The notes: generated by a model not told the origin, from the sequence alone. Shown: positions 21,068-29,189, counted from the stretch's first letter. The stretch is DNA of 64,000 nt from Pseudomonas sp. B21-028 (GCF_024749045.1 NZ_CP087184.1:62001-126000), one strand, 5' to 3'. Numbers and translations: made by a program.

Positions 21068-21163
21068 CCTGTGGGAGCAAAGCTTGCTCGCGATAGCGAC
21101 AGATCAGTCAACATTGTTACTGACTGACTTACCGCAATCGCGAGCAAGCTTTGCTCCCACAGG
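21068..21163. repeat. REPIN, GTGGGAGCAAAGCTTGCTCG variant
   Basis: Arms CCTGTGGGAGCAAAGCTTGC and complement are separated by ~42 bases. Symmetry extends imperfectly outward (CAGTTAAG..CACAAACC against GGTTTGTGGCTTAACTG). The 14-mer GGCGCAGGACGCTG occurs on both sides (~21020 and ~21189). Confidence 0.85.
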
Positions 21164-21456
21164 TTTGTGGCTTAACTGATCGGCTTTAGGCGCAGGACGC
21201 TGGGTTTGTTATTGCGGAGTGGCCCAAAAAAACTGCTCAGTTAAAGACCAAATCACAATCCCCTGTGGAGTGCCACGCGAATCGCCTCGATCAATGGGCT
21301 CTGGCACTTTCTGTTCAAACCGAAGCGGGTTTGATTACCCATTTACTGGCGTTGGTATTTGGATCGCTCGGGAAACTTATGCCCGACTTGATCGAGATAG
21401 AACTTCTGGATATTCCTCATCCTTTTCATGCAGAGTTATTTCCTGAACTATCCTTT

Positions 21457-21597
21457 TTATTTGATCTGCACGTGAGTTCGCAGTGCCCGCCAAACTATCC
21501 GAGCACCCAGCTCCACGCAATGGCGCTCGGGCGTGGATAAGTCTACCTGCTGCCAGCGGTCGCCGTCGTAGTGAAATTCACTAAGGCTTACGCCGTT
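21457..21597 (-). pseudogene. Orphan C-terminal coding fragment
   Basis: The reverse strand carries ~46 codons without an initiator, bounded upstream by TAA at 21598-21600. The peptide reads NGVSLSEFHYDGDRWQQVDL and goes on with ERHCVELGARIVWRALRT before a TAA. Its composition resembles a real protein end rather than random frame. I take it as the remnant of a gene whose 5' part is lost. The rest of 20995-21685 holds only the REPIN and no credible intact gene. Confidence 0.35.
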
Positions 21598-21685
21598 TTA
21601 ACTAATGAAACTCTGAATTTGCCTATTTAACTCGCTGGCTATGTGTAGACAATAGCCGTAGTTTCAGCCAGCTAAATAAGGATGT

Positions 21686-23056
21686 ATGGAAATGCTCGCG
21701 ATACACATGGATGATGCCCTGCTGGAAAATGCACTCGATGTCGTGCGGAAACATCCCCTGTTAGGCCAGCCCGCTTCGTTCTTCATGAACGACCCCTACC
21801 ACCGCCCGACTCGGCCACAAGACCTGAAACTGGATCAGTTGAAGAAGCGCTTGCCCAAAGGGCAGCTCAGCCAGCCCAGTTATCTTGCAGCCCAACGTTT
21901 GCTGATGAACCGCTACGAGCAGGACATGGTGTTTCTGCCGATTGAAAAGCCATTGAATTTCGAGCATTTCAACGGCTTCTACAACGCCGAATTGCGTAAG
22001 GCATTGGAACTGCTTCGTCCGCTGCTGGAGCAGCATGTCTTCGGCTGGCTGGACGATGAGATTTCATTATCAGGCAGCTGGGATCTCGAGAGCTTTCTGG
22101 CGTACACGAGCGGGGTACTGGAGAAGGTGCGCGATGCGCCCTCCGGCTTGCTCAGCAGCATCCAGAGCGCTTGCGATCCTAAGGAAGCGGCTCGCTATTA
22201 CCTGATCCAGTGCGCCGGAGACTTCTTGAGCGAAGCCTCCGCCATGGGCCGCAATGTATTAGGAAACTTCGGGCCATTCACCAGCGAACTGTTCAAGATC
22301 TATCTGGATGAGTACGGCTACGGCGTGCACGAGAAGAAGCACAGTACGATATTCGAACGCCTGATGACGGCCTGTGACCTCGATCCGAGCCTTCACACGT
22401 ATTGGCAGTTCTATACGGCGTCCTCGATCTCCCTGATCAATTACTTCCATTATGTATCCCACGATCACACCAAATTCTTCCGTTACCTCGGGGCCATGTA
22501 TTACACCGAGGCAAGCCTTGCGTTCGTGACCCGGTCTCAGGCTCAGGCCATTAAAGCGGGCTTTGGTGACGACATCGATACCCTCTATTTCGATGAGCAC
22601 AACCACATCGACGTTCACCACGGCCGCATGGCCCTGGAGAAACTGGTCATCCCGATGATCAAACAATACGGGGTGCAGATCATTCCTGAAATCCTGCGTG
22701 GTTTCGAAGAGTTCCGTTTGTTGCAAGACGTCGCGGATGAAGATCTGTTTCGAAATATCGAATGGCAAGACAACTTGCCCAAGTATGTTGCCTTGGCCCG
22801 CGAGCAGTTTTCTGGCATGTCGGAGGCGCATGTCGATGCCACGTTCGAGGAATCGCAAAACGAAATTTCGGTTCCGCACTCGCATCCAGTGGCGGAGCTG
22901 TTTTCGGTCCAGACGGGGTTGATCGAACTGGTGGCTTCGCCGGCGAAATCCATCTTGCTCAAGGCCGGCGAAAGCATCGTCATTCCCAAGGGGATGTTGC
23001 ATGGCACCAAAGTGCTGTCCGCCACCAGTCGTTACGCTGTGACCGGTCTGGAGTGA
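21686..23056 (+). CDS. SznF-like heme-oxygenase-like diiron oxygenase fused to a cupin
   Basis: The 456-residue protein has a helical N-terminal region (~1-125), a heme-oxygenase-like diiron domain (~130-345) and a C-terminal cupin (~385-456). Candidate diiron ligands are Glu183, Glu209, His219, Glu275, His305, Asp309 and His312. All seven sit exactly six residues before the ligands I recall for SznF (189, 215, 225, 281, 311, 315, 318). Cupin His398, His400 and His439 match SznF His407/409/448 in spacing. SznF N-hydroxylates N-methyl-arginine in the diiron domain and makes the N-nitrosourea in the cupin. Similar N-oxidation/nitrosation chemistry is inferred here; the substrate is unknown. The start follows AAGG four bases before the ATG, with an alternative ATG at 21692. 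It heads a five-gene operon. Confidence 0.82.
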   Translation: MEMLAIHMDDALLENALDVVRKHPLLGQPASFFMNDPYHRPTRPQDLKLDQLKKRLPKGQLSQPSYLAAQRLLMNRYEQDMVFLPIEKPLNFEHFNGFYNAELRKALELLRPLLEQHVFGWLDDEISLSGSWDLESFLAYTSGVLEKVRDAPSGLLSSIQSACDPKEAARYYLIQCAGDFLSEASAMGRNVLGNFGPFTSELFKIYLDEYGYGVHEKKHSTIFERLMTACDLDPSLHTYWQFYTASSISLINYFHYVSHDHTKFFRYLGAMYYTEASLAFVTRSQAQAIKAGFGDDIDTLYFDEHNHIDVHHGRMALEKLVIPMIKQYGVQIIPEILRGFEEFRLLQDVADEDLFRNIEWQDNLPKYVALAREQFSGMSEAHVDATFEESQNEISVPHSHPVAELFSVQTGLIELVASPAKSILLKAGESIVIPKGMLHGTKVLSATSRYAVTGLE

Positions 23057-23060
23057 GCCA

Positions 23061-23402
23061 ATGAAGACCTTGAGCGTTAATAAGGACGTATTCAACCGCA
23101 TACGCGCGGGCAAAATTGAATACTTCGCCACAGATGTGAACGGCAAGTATGCGTTGATTCCCAGCCAATGCCCACATCGGGGCGGGCCGCTCCATCTGGG
23201 TAGCGCTTCGAAGTGCCGGGCCAAATTGGTTTGCCCATGGCATGACAATGCGTATCACGTGTCACGCCTCGATACCAAGGGGCTGCCGCTGGTCAGAACC
23301 GGGACCACTATCCACCTGGTGGTGCCTAACGAAGACACGGTTCTCTGGAAAGAATACCTGCCGGGCATCATTGCGGCACAACGTGAGGATATGTGTTCAT
23401 GA
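23061..23402 (+). CDS. Rieske [2Fe-2S] ferredoxin-like protein
   Basis: The 113-residue protein has one Rieske domain. Ligands are Cys37-Pro-His39 (CPHRGGPLHLG) and Cys58-Pro-Trp-His61 (CPWHDNAYHV). There is no oxygenase catalytic domain, so it should act as an electron carrier. It lies four bases after the diiron-cupin gene and is a natural candidate to reduce that diiron centre (inference). Its stop overlaps the MFS start. Confidence 0.9.
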   Translation: MKTLSVNKDVFNRIRAGKIEYFATDVNGKYALIPSQCPHRGGPLHLGSASKCRAKLVCPWHDNAYHVSRLDTKGLPLVRTGTTIHLVVPNEDTVLWKEYLPGIIAAQREDMCS

Positions 23403-24571
23403 ATCGCCATGTAATTAGCTTCTATGCCGTGGTGTCGGTATCTGCCTTGACCGACATGGCGCTGTTGATTGGTCTGATCTGGGCGGCGCTTCGGGGCACT
23501 TCCTCGCCGTTGCTGCTGGGTGTGCTGCTTGGCCTGAGTGCCTTTGTCCCGTTCACCTTGCGCAGGGTGTTTCCCGCGCTGGACAGCACGCGCCTCACGG
23601 TACGCGGCGTGGTGCTAGTGCGCACCGCTGTCTATGCAGTGCTGGCGCTGATCGCGGCAAGTGGCCTGCTGGAAACCTTGAATGGCTTTATCTTGACGGC
23701 GCTGCTGGTGGGCATTCTCAACTACATCACTACCAGCGCGTATGAAGCGGCCAATACCAAGCAGGTGCTGGCTGGCTTGATCGATAGCGGGCGCTCCGCA
23801 CGCTGGATGCAGACCGCATTTCAGCTAGGGGCTTTTTCAGGCTCGTTCCTGGGCGGATTGATCCTGGACAAGGCCTCGCTGCCGACCCTGGTCTACGGGA
23901 TGGGCGCTTTGTCGCTTATCGTCATTGCCTTCGTCTCCGTGGCCGGGGTCAATGCGGGGCAACCGTCGGCTTCGGCCAACCGTCAGAACGGTGCTGCCCC
24001 GGCGGCAGTATCGGCGGGTAGTGGCGTGGTCCTGCTGTGCCTGGTGCTGGGCATGATCGGTTTCCATATCGGCTCATTCAATACCATGGTTCCGCTTGTG
24101 TATCAGGGATTGAACGGCTGGAGTTCCGCCGAGTTCGGCCTGGCCAGCGGCGTAGCCGGGTTGGGCGCCTTCGCTGCGGCGATCCTGCCCTTGCCAAGGC
24201 TCAACACGCTGCTGTTCGCGGGGCTGCTGGTTGCGGCAGATTATGTACTCGCGTTCAGCCCGCTGCCGTTGCTGTCCATTGGTGTATGCGTGCTGGTGGG
24301 ATTCAGCATCAACACCCTGCGCATATCCATACGCCAACACTTGATCGAGCTGGCAACCACACCTGAACAGGCCAATAGCCTGGCCGCGACCAGTTCTTTT
24401 TATTTCATCGTATTCCAGTCGGCGGCCCCACTGTGCGTGGGCTTCCTGGTCAGTGACTACGCGTTTGGCCGCACGGCCGCGCCTTATGTGTTCGTAGGCG
24501 TTGGTGTGTTGTTGATGCTGACGGTCGTCATGACCAGGCTGAATACTCCACGTGCTGTCATGGTGCGCTAA
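23399..24571 (+). CDS. MFS transporter, likely product exporter
   Basis: The 390-residue inner-membrane protein has about 11-12 hydrophobic segments in two halves separated by a small hydrophilic loop (QPSASANRQNGAAPAA, ~190-205), typical of the major facilitator superfamily. The ATG at 23399 overlaps the Rieske stop as ATGA. A GTG at 23393 would add two residues. Location within a biosynthetic operon suggests export or self-resistance. Substrate specificity cannot be inferred. Confidence 0.82.
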   Translation: MNRHVISFYAVVSVSALTDMALLIGLIWAALRGTSSPLLLGVLLGLSAFVPFTLRRVFPALDSTRLTVRGVVLVRTAVYAVLALIAASGLLETLNGFILTALLVGILNYITTSAYEAANTKQVLAGLIDSGRSARWMQTAFQLGAFSGSFLGGLILDKASLPTLVYGMGALSLIVIAFVSVAGVNAGQPSASANRQNGAAPAAVSAGSGVVLLCLVLGMIGFHIGSFNTMVPLVYQGLNGWSSAEFGLASGVAGLGAFAAAILPLPRLNTLLFAGLLVAADYVLAFSPLPLLSIGVCVLVGFSINTLRISIRQHLIELATTPEQANSLAATSSFYFIVFQSAAPLCVGFLVSDYAFGRTAAPYVFVGVGVLLMLTVVMTRLNTPRAVMVR

Positions 24572-24582
24572 GAGAAAATTTT

Positions 24583-25827
24583 ATGAAGCATGAAAAAGAC
24601 GTGATTCTGATAGTTGACCCCTTCTCGACTGGGGCCCTCTACGCACCGCTGTTCAAGGCCAAAGGCTACCGCTGCCATGCCGTCCTTTCAGCGCCCACGG
24701 TTCCCGAGCGTTTCATCAAGTCGTTCACGGGCGAAGGTTTCGAGCAGGCCGAACTGATCGCCGCGACGGAGATCGTTGCGTTGATCGACCCTCTACAAGT
24801 TTGTGCGGTCGTGGCGGGCAGTGAGCTCGGCGTTCGGGTGACTGATCAACTGGCGCAGTATTTCGGCGTTTCCGGCAATACCCCGGAAACGTCGGCATGG
24901 CGGCGAGACAAAGATGCCATGCAGCACGCAATTGCCAATGCCGGCTTACGGCATATCCCCAGCGTCGAGGTCAGCTCGCCGGAGGATGCACAAGCCGCAT
25001 TGAGACAGTTTCCTGAGCAGGGCGAGTTCGTGCTCAAACCGGTCAATTCGTTTATGACTGATGGCGTGGAACTGGTTCAAGGACGGAGGGGCCTCGAACA
25101 GGCACTGGCGAGGCTGGACTGGCTTGGTAGCAACGCTTTGGGGGAGCCCAAGGGGCGCTACCTGATTCAGGAGTTCGTATCAGGTCCTGAGTATGTAGTC
25201 GATATGGTGGTGTCAGCCCAAGGTATCCACGTGTCGAGCCTGTGCCGCTACCGTAAGGCCGAGCACAACGGTTCACGTTTCGTGTACGAAGGCCTTGAGG
25301 TCCTGGACCCCACCGACGCTGGGTCCAGCGCGTTGGTGGCCTACGCCAGGGCCTGTGCCTCGGCCTTGGATGTACGCTTCGGGCCACTGCACATGGAGTT
25401 GATCGACAGCCCCGCAGGGCCGGTCATGATCGAGGCCGGTGCACGGCTGCACGGTGGCGTGGCGCCCAGCCTTTTCAAACAGTGCTACGAACCGGACTTG
25501 CTGTCGATGGCGATTTCCACGTATATCCATGAGCCGGTTGCATACCCAGCCAGCAGCCGCCTGCGGCAACCGGGCCGGATCGTATTCCTGATCACCCAGC
25601 GAGAGGGCGCCCGCCTTGAAGTCGGCGAGCAAACGCTGCAACAGCTGCACGCCGTTGGGGCTTTCCAGGGTTTCAAACGTTTCATGGACGCGGACCAGCG
25701 GTTGCCACTGACCCGAGACCTGGCCACCTGCCCTGGCATCGTCTGGCTGGCCGCAAGTGACCAGGCCGAGCTCGACCAGGCCGAAGCTCGCGTACGACTG
25801 ATTCTGGAGTCGTGCTTCCATGATTGA
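24583..25827 (+). CDS. ATP-grasp ligase
   Basis: The 414-residue protein has a pre-ATP-grasp domain (~1-100), an ATP-grasp domain with nucleotide-binding GEFVLKPVNSFMTDGV and IQEFVSGPEYVVDMVV, and the Mg-binding end (LHMELIDSP, then MIEAGARLHGG). This is the layout of BacD/carnosine-synthase-like amino acid ligases, which form amide bonds through acyl-phosphate intermediates. In this operon it probably couples an N-oxidised amino acid to a second amine or amino acid (inference). Its end overlaps the next gene by eight bases. Confidence 0.88.
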   Translation: MKHEKDVILIVDPFSTGALYAPLFKAKGYRCHAVLSAPTVPERFIKSFTGEGFEQAELIAATEIVALIDPLQVCAVVAGSELGVRVTDQLAQYFGVSGNTPETSAWRRDKDAMQHAIANAGLRHIPSVEVSSPEDAQAALRQFPEQGEFVLKPVNSFMTDGVELVQGRRGLEQALARLDWLGSNALGEPKGRYLIQEFVSGPEYVVDMVVSAQGIHVSSLCRYRKAEHNGSRFVYEGLEVLDPTDAGSSALVAYARACASALDVRFGPLHMELIDSPAGPVMIEAGARLHGGVAPSLFKQCYEPDLLSMAISTYIHEPVAYPASSRLRQPGRIVFLITQREGARLEVGEQTLQQLHAVGAFQGFKRFMDADQRLPLTRDLATCPGIVWLAASDQAELDQAEARVRLILESCFHD

Positions 25828-26491
25828 ATCGGCATTGAATATCCAACAGGCCCGAGCGGTGTACCTTGAGGGCATAGAGGTCACGCCGAGCCGGGTACAT
25901 GAACAAGCCTTGGCGGCGCGTATCGATCAACTGCGCGCCGAGTTCGCCAGCTTTATCGCTACGCCGGCCGTGCAAGGCTATCAGGAGCAGCTGCAAGCAT
26001 TGGGCTTCATGGACACCCGACCGGCCAACCTCAAATTGATGGAGCGCTGCCTGGAAAAGGGCGTGCTGTGCATCAATAACGTGGTCGACGCCTACAACCT
26101 GGCCGCGCTCACGTTTGGCGCCAGTCTCGGTGGCCATGGCTTGAGCGAGAAGCCCGCTTGCCTGGAGGTCCGCTTGGCTCGGCCGGGCGACCGTATCATA
26201 CCGCTGTTTCAAAGCCGCTCGCGGCCCGTGGCGGCAGGCAGCATCGTGTACGGCACCGGGGATGACCTGATGGCCTGTATCGGTGGAAAGGACGTGGATG
26301 CCGAGCCGTTCCGCATCAGCGAAGAGACGAAGGCGGTGTTGCTGGTATCGCTTGGGCATCACCAGGTCGATGCATCCTTCAGCGACGACCTGTTGAGTCT
26401 TGCGATACAGCTTATTAGAGCCACTTGCCCACAGATACGCGTTTGGGAGGTGCCGGTTACTGCTCCTGCCAATGCCGCAATACCGGCATAA
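25820..26491 (+). CDS. Free-standing B3/B4 (PheRS-beta-like) domain protein
   Basis: The 223-residue cytosolic protein shows the B3/B4 fold signature of phenylalanyl-tRNA synthetase beta (LEKGVLCINNVVDAYNLAAL, then SLGGHGL near 110-125, and GTGDDLMACIGGKDVDA). In PheRS this domain carries the editing site. Stand-alone copies occur widely and are mostly uncharacterised. Options are deacylation of mischarged tRNA (protection against a toxic amino acid analogue) or a biosynthetic role. It is translationally coupled to the ATP-grasp gene, and its 3' end overlaps the convergent regulator by 35 bases. Confidence 0.7.
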   Translation: MIESALNIQQARAVYLEGIEVTPSRVHEQALAARIDQLRAEFASFIATPAVQGYQEQLQALGFMDTRPANLKLMERCLEKGVLCINNVVDAYNLAALTFGASLGGHGLSEKPACLEVRLARPGDRIIPLFQSRSRPVAAGSIVYGTGDDLMACIGGKDVDAEPFRISEETKAVLLVSLGHHQVDASFSDDLLSLAIQLIRATCPQIRVWEVPVTAPANAAIPA

Positions 26492-26900
26492 TGGTCACGC
26501 TTTTCACCAGCCCGGTAGCCAGAGCGCTTTCCTTGAACTCAATCACGTTGCTGATGTGGGTATGGTCGTAGCGCACGAGCAAATCAACGTCGCCGAACAG
26601 TGAGAAAGCTTCGATCACGCCAGGCTTGTCTTTGATGTAGTCCCACACCTGAGCGCACAAGTTTGGCCGGGTGTGGGTGAACTGCATGAACGCGGTGTGG
26701 CAAGGTGCTTCATTCGTTGTCGCGGCGAGGCGCGTGGTATATCCAAGGATGGGGCCCTGTGCCTCCATCCGGGCGACCCGCGCTTCAACGGCAGTTCGGG
26801 ACTTGTGCACTCGGCGAGCAATGTCCGAAATACTGGTACGTGCGTCCGAAGTGAGGATTTCGAGGATCTTTAAGTCGGTGCTGTCGAGGTCTGGCATCAT
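26457..26900 (-). CDS. Lrp/AsnC-family regulator
   Basis: The 147-residue protein has an N-terminal helix-turn-helix (LDSTDLKILEILTSDARTSI.. ARRVHKSRTAVEARVARME, ~5-55) and a C-terminal RAM-like ligand domain (~70-147). Family members sense amino acids. It converges on the diiron-cupin operon, whose last gene it overlaps by 35 bases, so it is a likely local regulator. I chose the ATG at 26900. An ATG at 26897 and a GTG at 26906 are alternatives. Confidence 0.85.
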   Translation of the reverse strand: MMPDLDSTDLKILEILTSDARTSISDIARRVHKSRTAVEARVARMEAQGPILGYTTRLAATTNEAPCHTAFMQFTHTRPNLCAQVWDYIKDKPGVIEAFSLFGDVDLLVRYDHTHISNVIEFKESALATGLVKSVTIMPVLRHWQEQ

Positions 26901-27216
26901 GCTCACTTATGTTTCCGTGTGGTTTCGTTCTTCATAAGAGTCCCCACCGTCAGTTCCGGAACCATGTCCCCTCCCAACGGTGCAAATATCCCTATTTCCA
27001 AGCCCGGCTGGTTATAAAGCCTGTATCAAGCTGCATAGCTGATGGGTGGTCAGCGAAATATCTTGTGTCACCTTGGACAACGCAATGGCTTTATAGCTGG
27101 CCGCGTACAGGATTAAAAGTACTGGATCGGGCATCATCATGCGGGTAAGCAAAGGCCTCCTCGCCGAGCAGCCCCAATCACCCCTCCACCTCACCCCCTC
27201 ACCGACTCCGCATTGC
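26901..27216. other. Gap without a recognisable gene
   Basis: These ~315 bases separate the AsnC-type gene start from the end of the nuclease-family gene. It must hold the regulator's promoter. Base composition is more AT-rich than around it, and I see no conserved repeat, RNA or convincing coding frame. Confidence 0.5.
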
Positions 27217-28182
27217 TTAAAACTTCATCCTGAAAACAATCGGACAATGATCAGAGCCCTTCATCGGTACAGGAAGCTCCGATAACGACCCGGCCACATA
27301 GTGCTTTCTCAACTCGCTGGTCATTAACGCATGATCAATCAACCATTTAGAGCCTCCGCCCCGGCATTCGGGCAGGGCCTCATAACCTTCGGTTGGACGA
27401 AACAACCTGGCGGCGGCCGGCTCGCCATCTGAAAGCCCGGCGAAAAGACTCACGTCAGGTGCCGTTTCGTGTTCAACCGCAGCGTCAAATCGACGATTGA
27501 AATCGCCAATAATCATTGCGGAAGCGCCGGACTGGACTGCCTTATCGAGCCAGGCTTCCAGAGCTGGTGCTTGCCTCCTAAGAACGTCGCAGGTGACGAC
27601 TCCGTTAGCTTTATCGCGCTCGGTCGCATACCCGCTGTTCAATGCTTGGTCAAAACAGCCACTTTTGAGGTGTACGGATAAAAACTTGAGGGTCATGCCC
27701 TTGATCGTCACAGGCAACTCCGCACCATGGCGAGCATGACTCTTGAAGGCCTCTCCAAGCGGGCGAACATCGCTGAGCCTCCCGACCTCAAGCCTGCTGG
27801 ATTTGCGGACAACAAATCCCGTGCGCTGTATCCAGGGGCTTTGCATGTTCACATAGAAATCGTACTGATCCTTCGGCCAGATCTGCTGCAGCGCCTCAGT
27901 GCTCTCGACTTCCTGCACGGCAATCACATCAGCATTCAGCTTTGCCGCTACGTTCTTCAGGTCCGCTATCTGCGCCGGCGATTTGCATTCCCACCGGTAG
28001 GGGTGTGTTTCTTCCAGTCGCTCACGATCGGCGACCTTTATTTGGGTGCACTCCTCGAACTCGCGCTGGCTGAGCGGAGTCGACCGCTGCCACTCCAGGT
28101 TCCATGTTGCGAAGGTGAGGGTTTCAGCCAGGGCAGGGTGTGAGAGGCAGGTAAGCAATAAGGCTAAATACAGTGGTTTCAT
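27217..28182 (-). CDS. Exported endonuclease/exonuclease/phosphatase-family protein
   Basis: The 321-residue protein has a signal peptide (MKPLYLALLLTCLSHPALA) and an EEP (DNase I-like) domain: TFATWNLEW, the metal-binding Glu in VIAVQEVES, LKFLSVHLKSGC, MIIGDFNRRFD, IDHALM and the final MKGSDHCPIVF with the catalytic Asp-His. It should hydrolyse phosphodiesters or phosphomonoesters in the periplasm or outside the cell. I chose the ATG at 28182 because the signal peptide begins there; a longer frame extends to 28305. Confidence 0.88.
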   Translation of the reverse strand: MKPLYLALLLTCLSHPALAETLTFATWNLEWQRSTPLSQREFEECTQIKVADRERLEETHPYRWECKSPAQIADLKNVAAKLNADVIAVQEVESTEALQQIWPKDQYDFYVNMQSPWIQRTGFVVRKSSRLEVGRLSDVRPLGEAFKSHARHGAELPVTIKGMTLKFLSVHLKSGCFDQALNSGYATERDKANGVVTCDVLRRQAPALEAWLDKAVQSGASAMIIGDFNRRFDAAVEHETAPDVSLFAGLSDGEPAAARLFRPTEGYEALPECRGGGSKWLIDHALMTSELRKHYVAGSLSELPVPMKGSDHCPIVFRMKF

Positions 28183-28224
28183 GGGGGAGCATTCCGAGCG
28201 CGGTGGCAGTGGGAGTCCAGGGGA

Positions 28225-28264
28225 CGGCACTGCTTTTAGCCGCTCTTTGAGCGTAGCAGTGCCG
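28225..28264. promoter_or_regulatory. Stem-loop in the divergent intergenic region
   Basis: CGGCACTGC and GCAGTGCCG pair perfectly, with an internal CGCTC/GAGCG helix. It sits 43 bases before the nuclease-family gene start, with no T-run, so it is unlikely to be a terminator. It could be a leader hairpin of that gene or a protein-binding palindrome. Confidence 0.5.
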
Positions 28265-28454
28265 CTCTGTCGGCGCAGAGTGTTGACTGCTTGGCTGAAG
28301 GGCATTCATCGTCGGCTTCAGTCAGATCATCGATCAATATCCAACGCACAAGACCTGTCACTGGCACATCCGTGTTCCCAATAACGTGAAATGATTTGAA
28401 TCCAATGCGCTCGTTGTAGAGAATCGCCACCTTTACCTCGAAAGGATACGAGCG

Positions 28455-28934
28455 ATGAAGTTCGAAGGGACTTTCCAATACATGGGCAATCACGGGATCG
28501 TCTTCAATGTCTCGCAGATCACCCTCACCGACAGCGAACGCGGACGCCTGCGCGAACTGCATTTTGGCGAGGCGAAAAGCGCCCACTATGAGGTCAACAG
28601 CAAGGTCGTCGAGGTGTACGACAAGATGCAGGCCAAGAACCTACCTTGTGTGATGATGATCGGGATCTCCAAGCCGTTGACCCGGCAACAGGGCGATGTT
28701 CTCAATGCCCAACGCACCACGATCGCCAACCTTGCTGCCAGTGCCTTTGCTGCCGCCACCAAGGTCGTGGCCCCCTCTTACATGGTTGTACCCGTAGGAG
28801 CCGGTGTGCGCACGTATGTCAATGGAATCCTACCCACCTACCATGCGGGCGACGTACTGGTCAGCATCGAGGCACAGGTCAACGGCGGTATCGGCCCGCA
28901 ACGCACCCTCTCGACGTTAATCATCAAGACCTGA
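28455..28934 (+). CDS. Uncharacterised 159-residue protein
   Basis: The start ATG follows GAAAGGATACGAG, a good ribosome site. The protein begins MKFEGTFQYMGNHGIVFNVS, has no signal peptide or membrane helix, and is mixed alpha/beta by composition, with an Ala-rich stretch (NLAASAFAAATKVVAP). I do not recognise the family. It is followed after 12 bases by a small membrane protein gene, so the pair likely forms an operon. Confidence 0.6.
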   Translation: MKFEGTFQYMGNHGIVFNVSQITLTDSERGRLRELHFGEAKSAHYEVNSKVVEVYDKMQAKNLPCVMMIGISKPLTRQQGDVLNAQRTTIANLAASAFAAATKVVAPSYMVVPVGAGVRTYVNGILPTYHAGDVLVSIEAQVNGGIGPQRTLSTLIIKT

Positions 28935-28946
28935 CTGGAGACCTAT

Positions 28947-29189
28947 ATGTCCGTAATTACTCAGGTGGTCATTGCCTTGGTGGTGTCCTTTCTGCTCGAT
29001 CGGTTTCTCAAGCCGTATCTGCTGCGCAAGTGGCTGGGAGTGGCGTTGGTGGCGACGGGTGGGGTTGGTTCCGTTGTGGCAGGCCAGAGCCGCTTGTTGG
29101 GGTTTGATCTGGGGTTGTGGGCGGTTTTTGCCGTGGCGATTGGGATGGGATTGTTCATGAAGCGGCGGCGGTTTGAAGAGGATTGCTGA
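28947..29189 (+). CDS. Small membrane protein, 80 residues
   Basis: The start follows TGGAGACCTAT. There are three hydrophobic stretches (~4-17, ~30-46, ~54-71) and a basic-then-acidic tail (MKRRRFEEDC). No family is recognised. It is coupled to the preceding unknown gene, and the two may act together. Confidence 0.55.
   Translation: MSVITQVVIALVVSFLLDRFLKPYLLRKWLGVALVATGGVGSVVAGQSRLLGFDLGLWAVFAVAIGMGLFMKRRRFEEDC

Noticed and set aside
21265..21540. 91-codon forward frame upstream of the operon
   Set aside because: No ribosome site, no family, and overlaps the more protein-like reverse fragment at 21457-21597.
21686..23056. PvfB/UndA/BesC-type assignment for the diiron protein
   Set aside because: Those lack the C-terminal three-His cupin, and the ligand spacing fits SznF better.
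28236..28586. 116-codon reverse frame between the nuclease-family gene and the unknown + strand gene
   Set aside because: Overlaps the well-supported 28455 start and a hairpin; no ribosome site seen.
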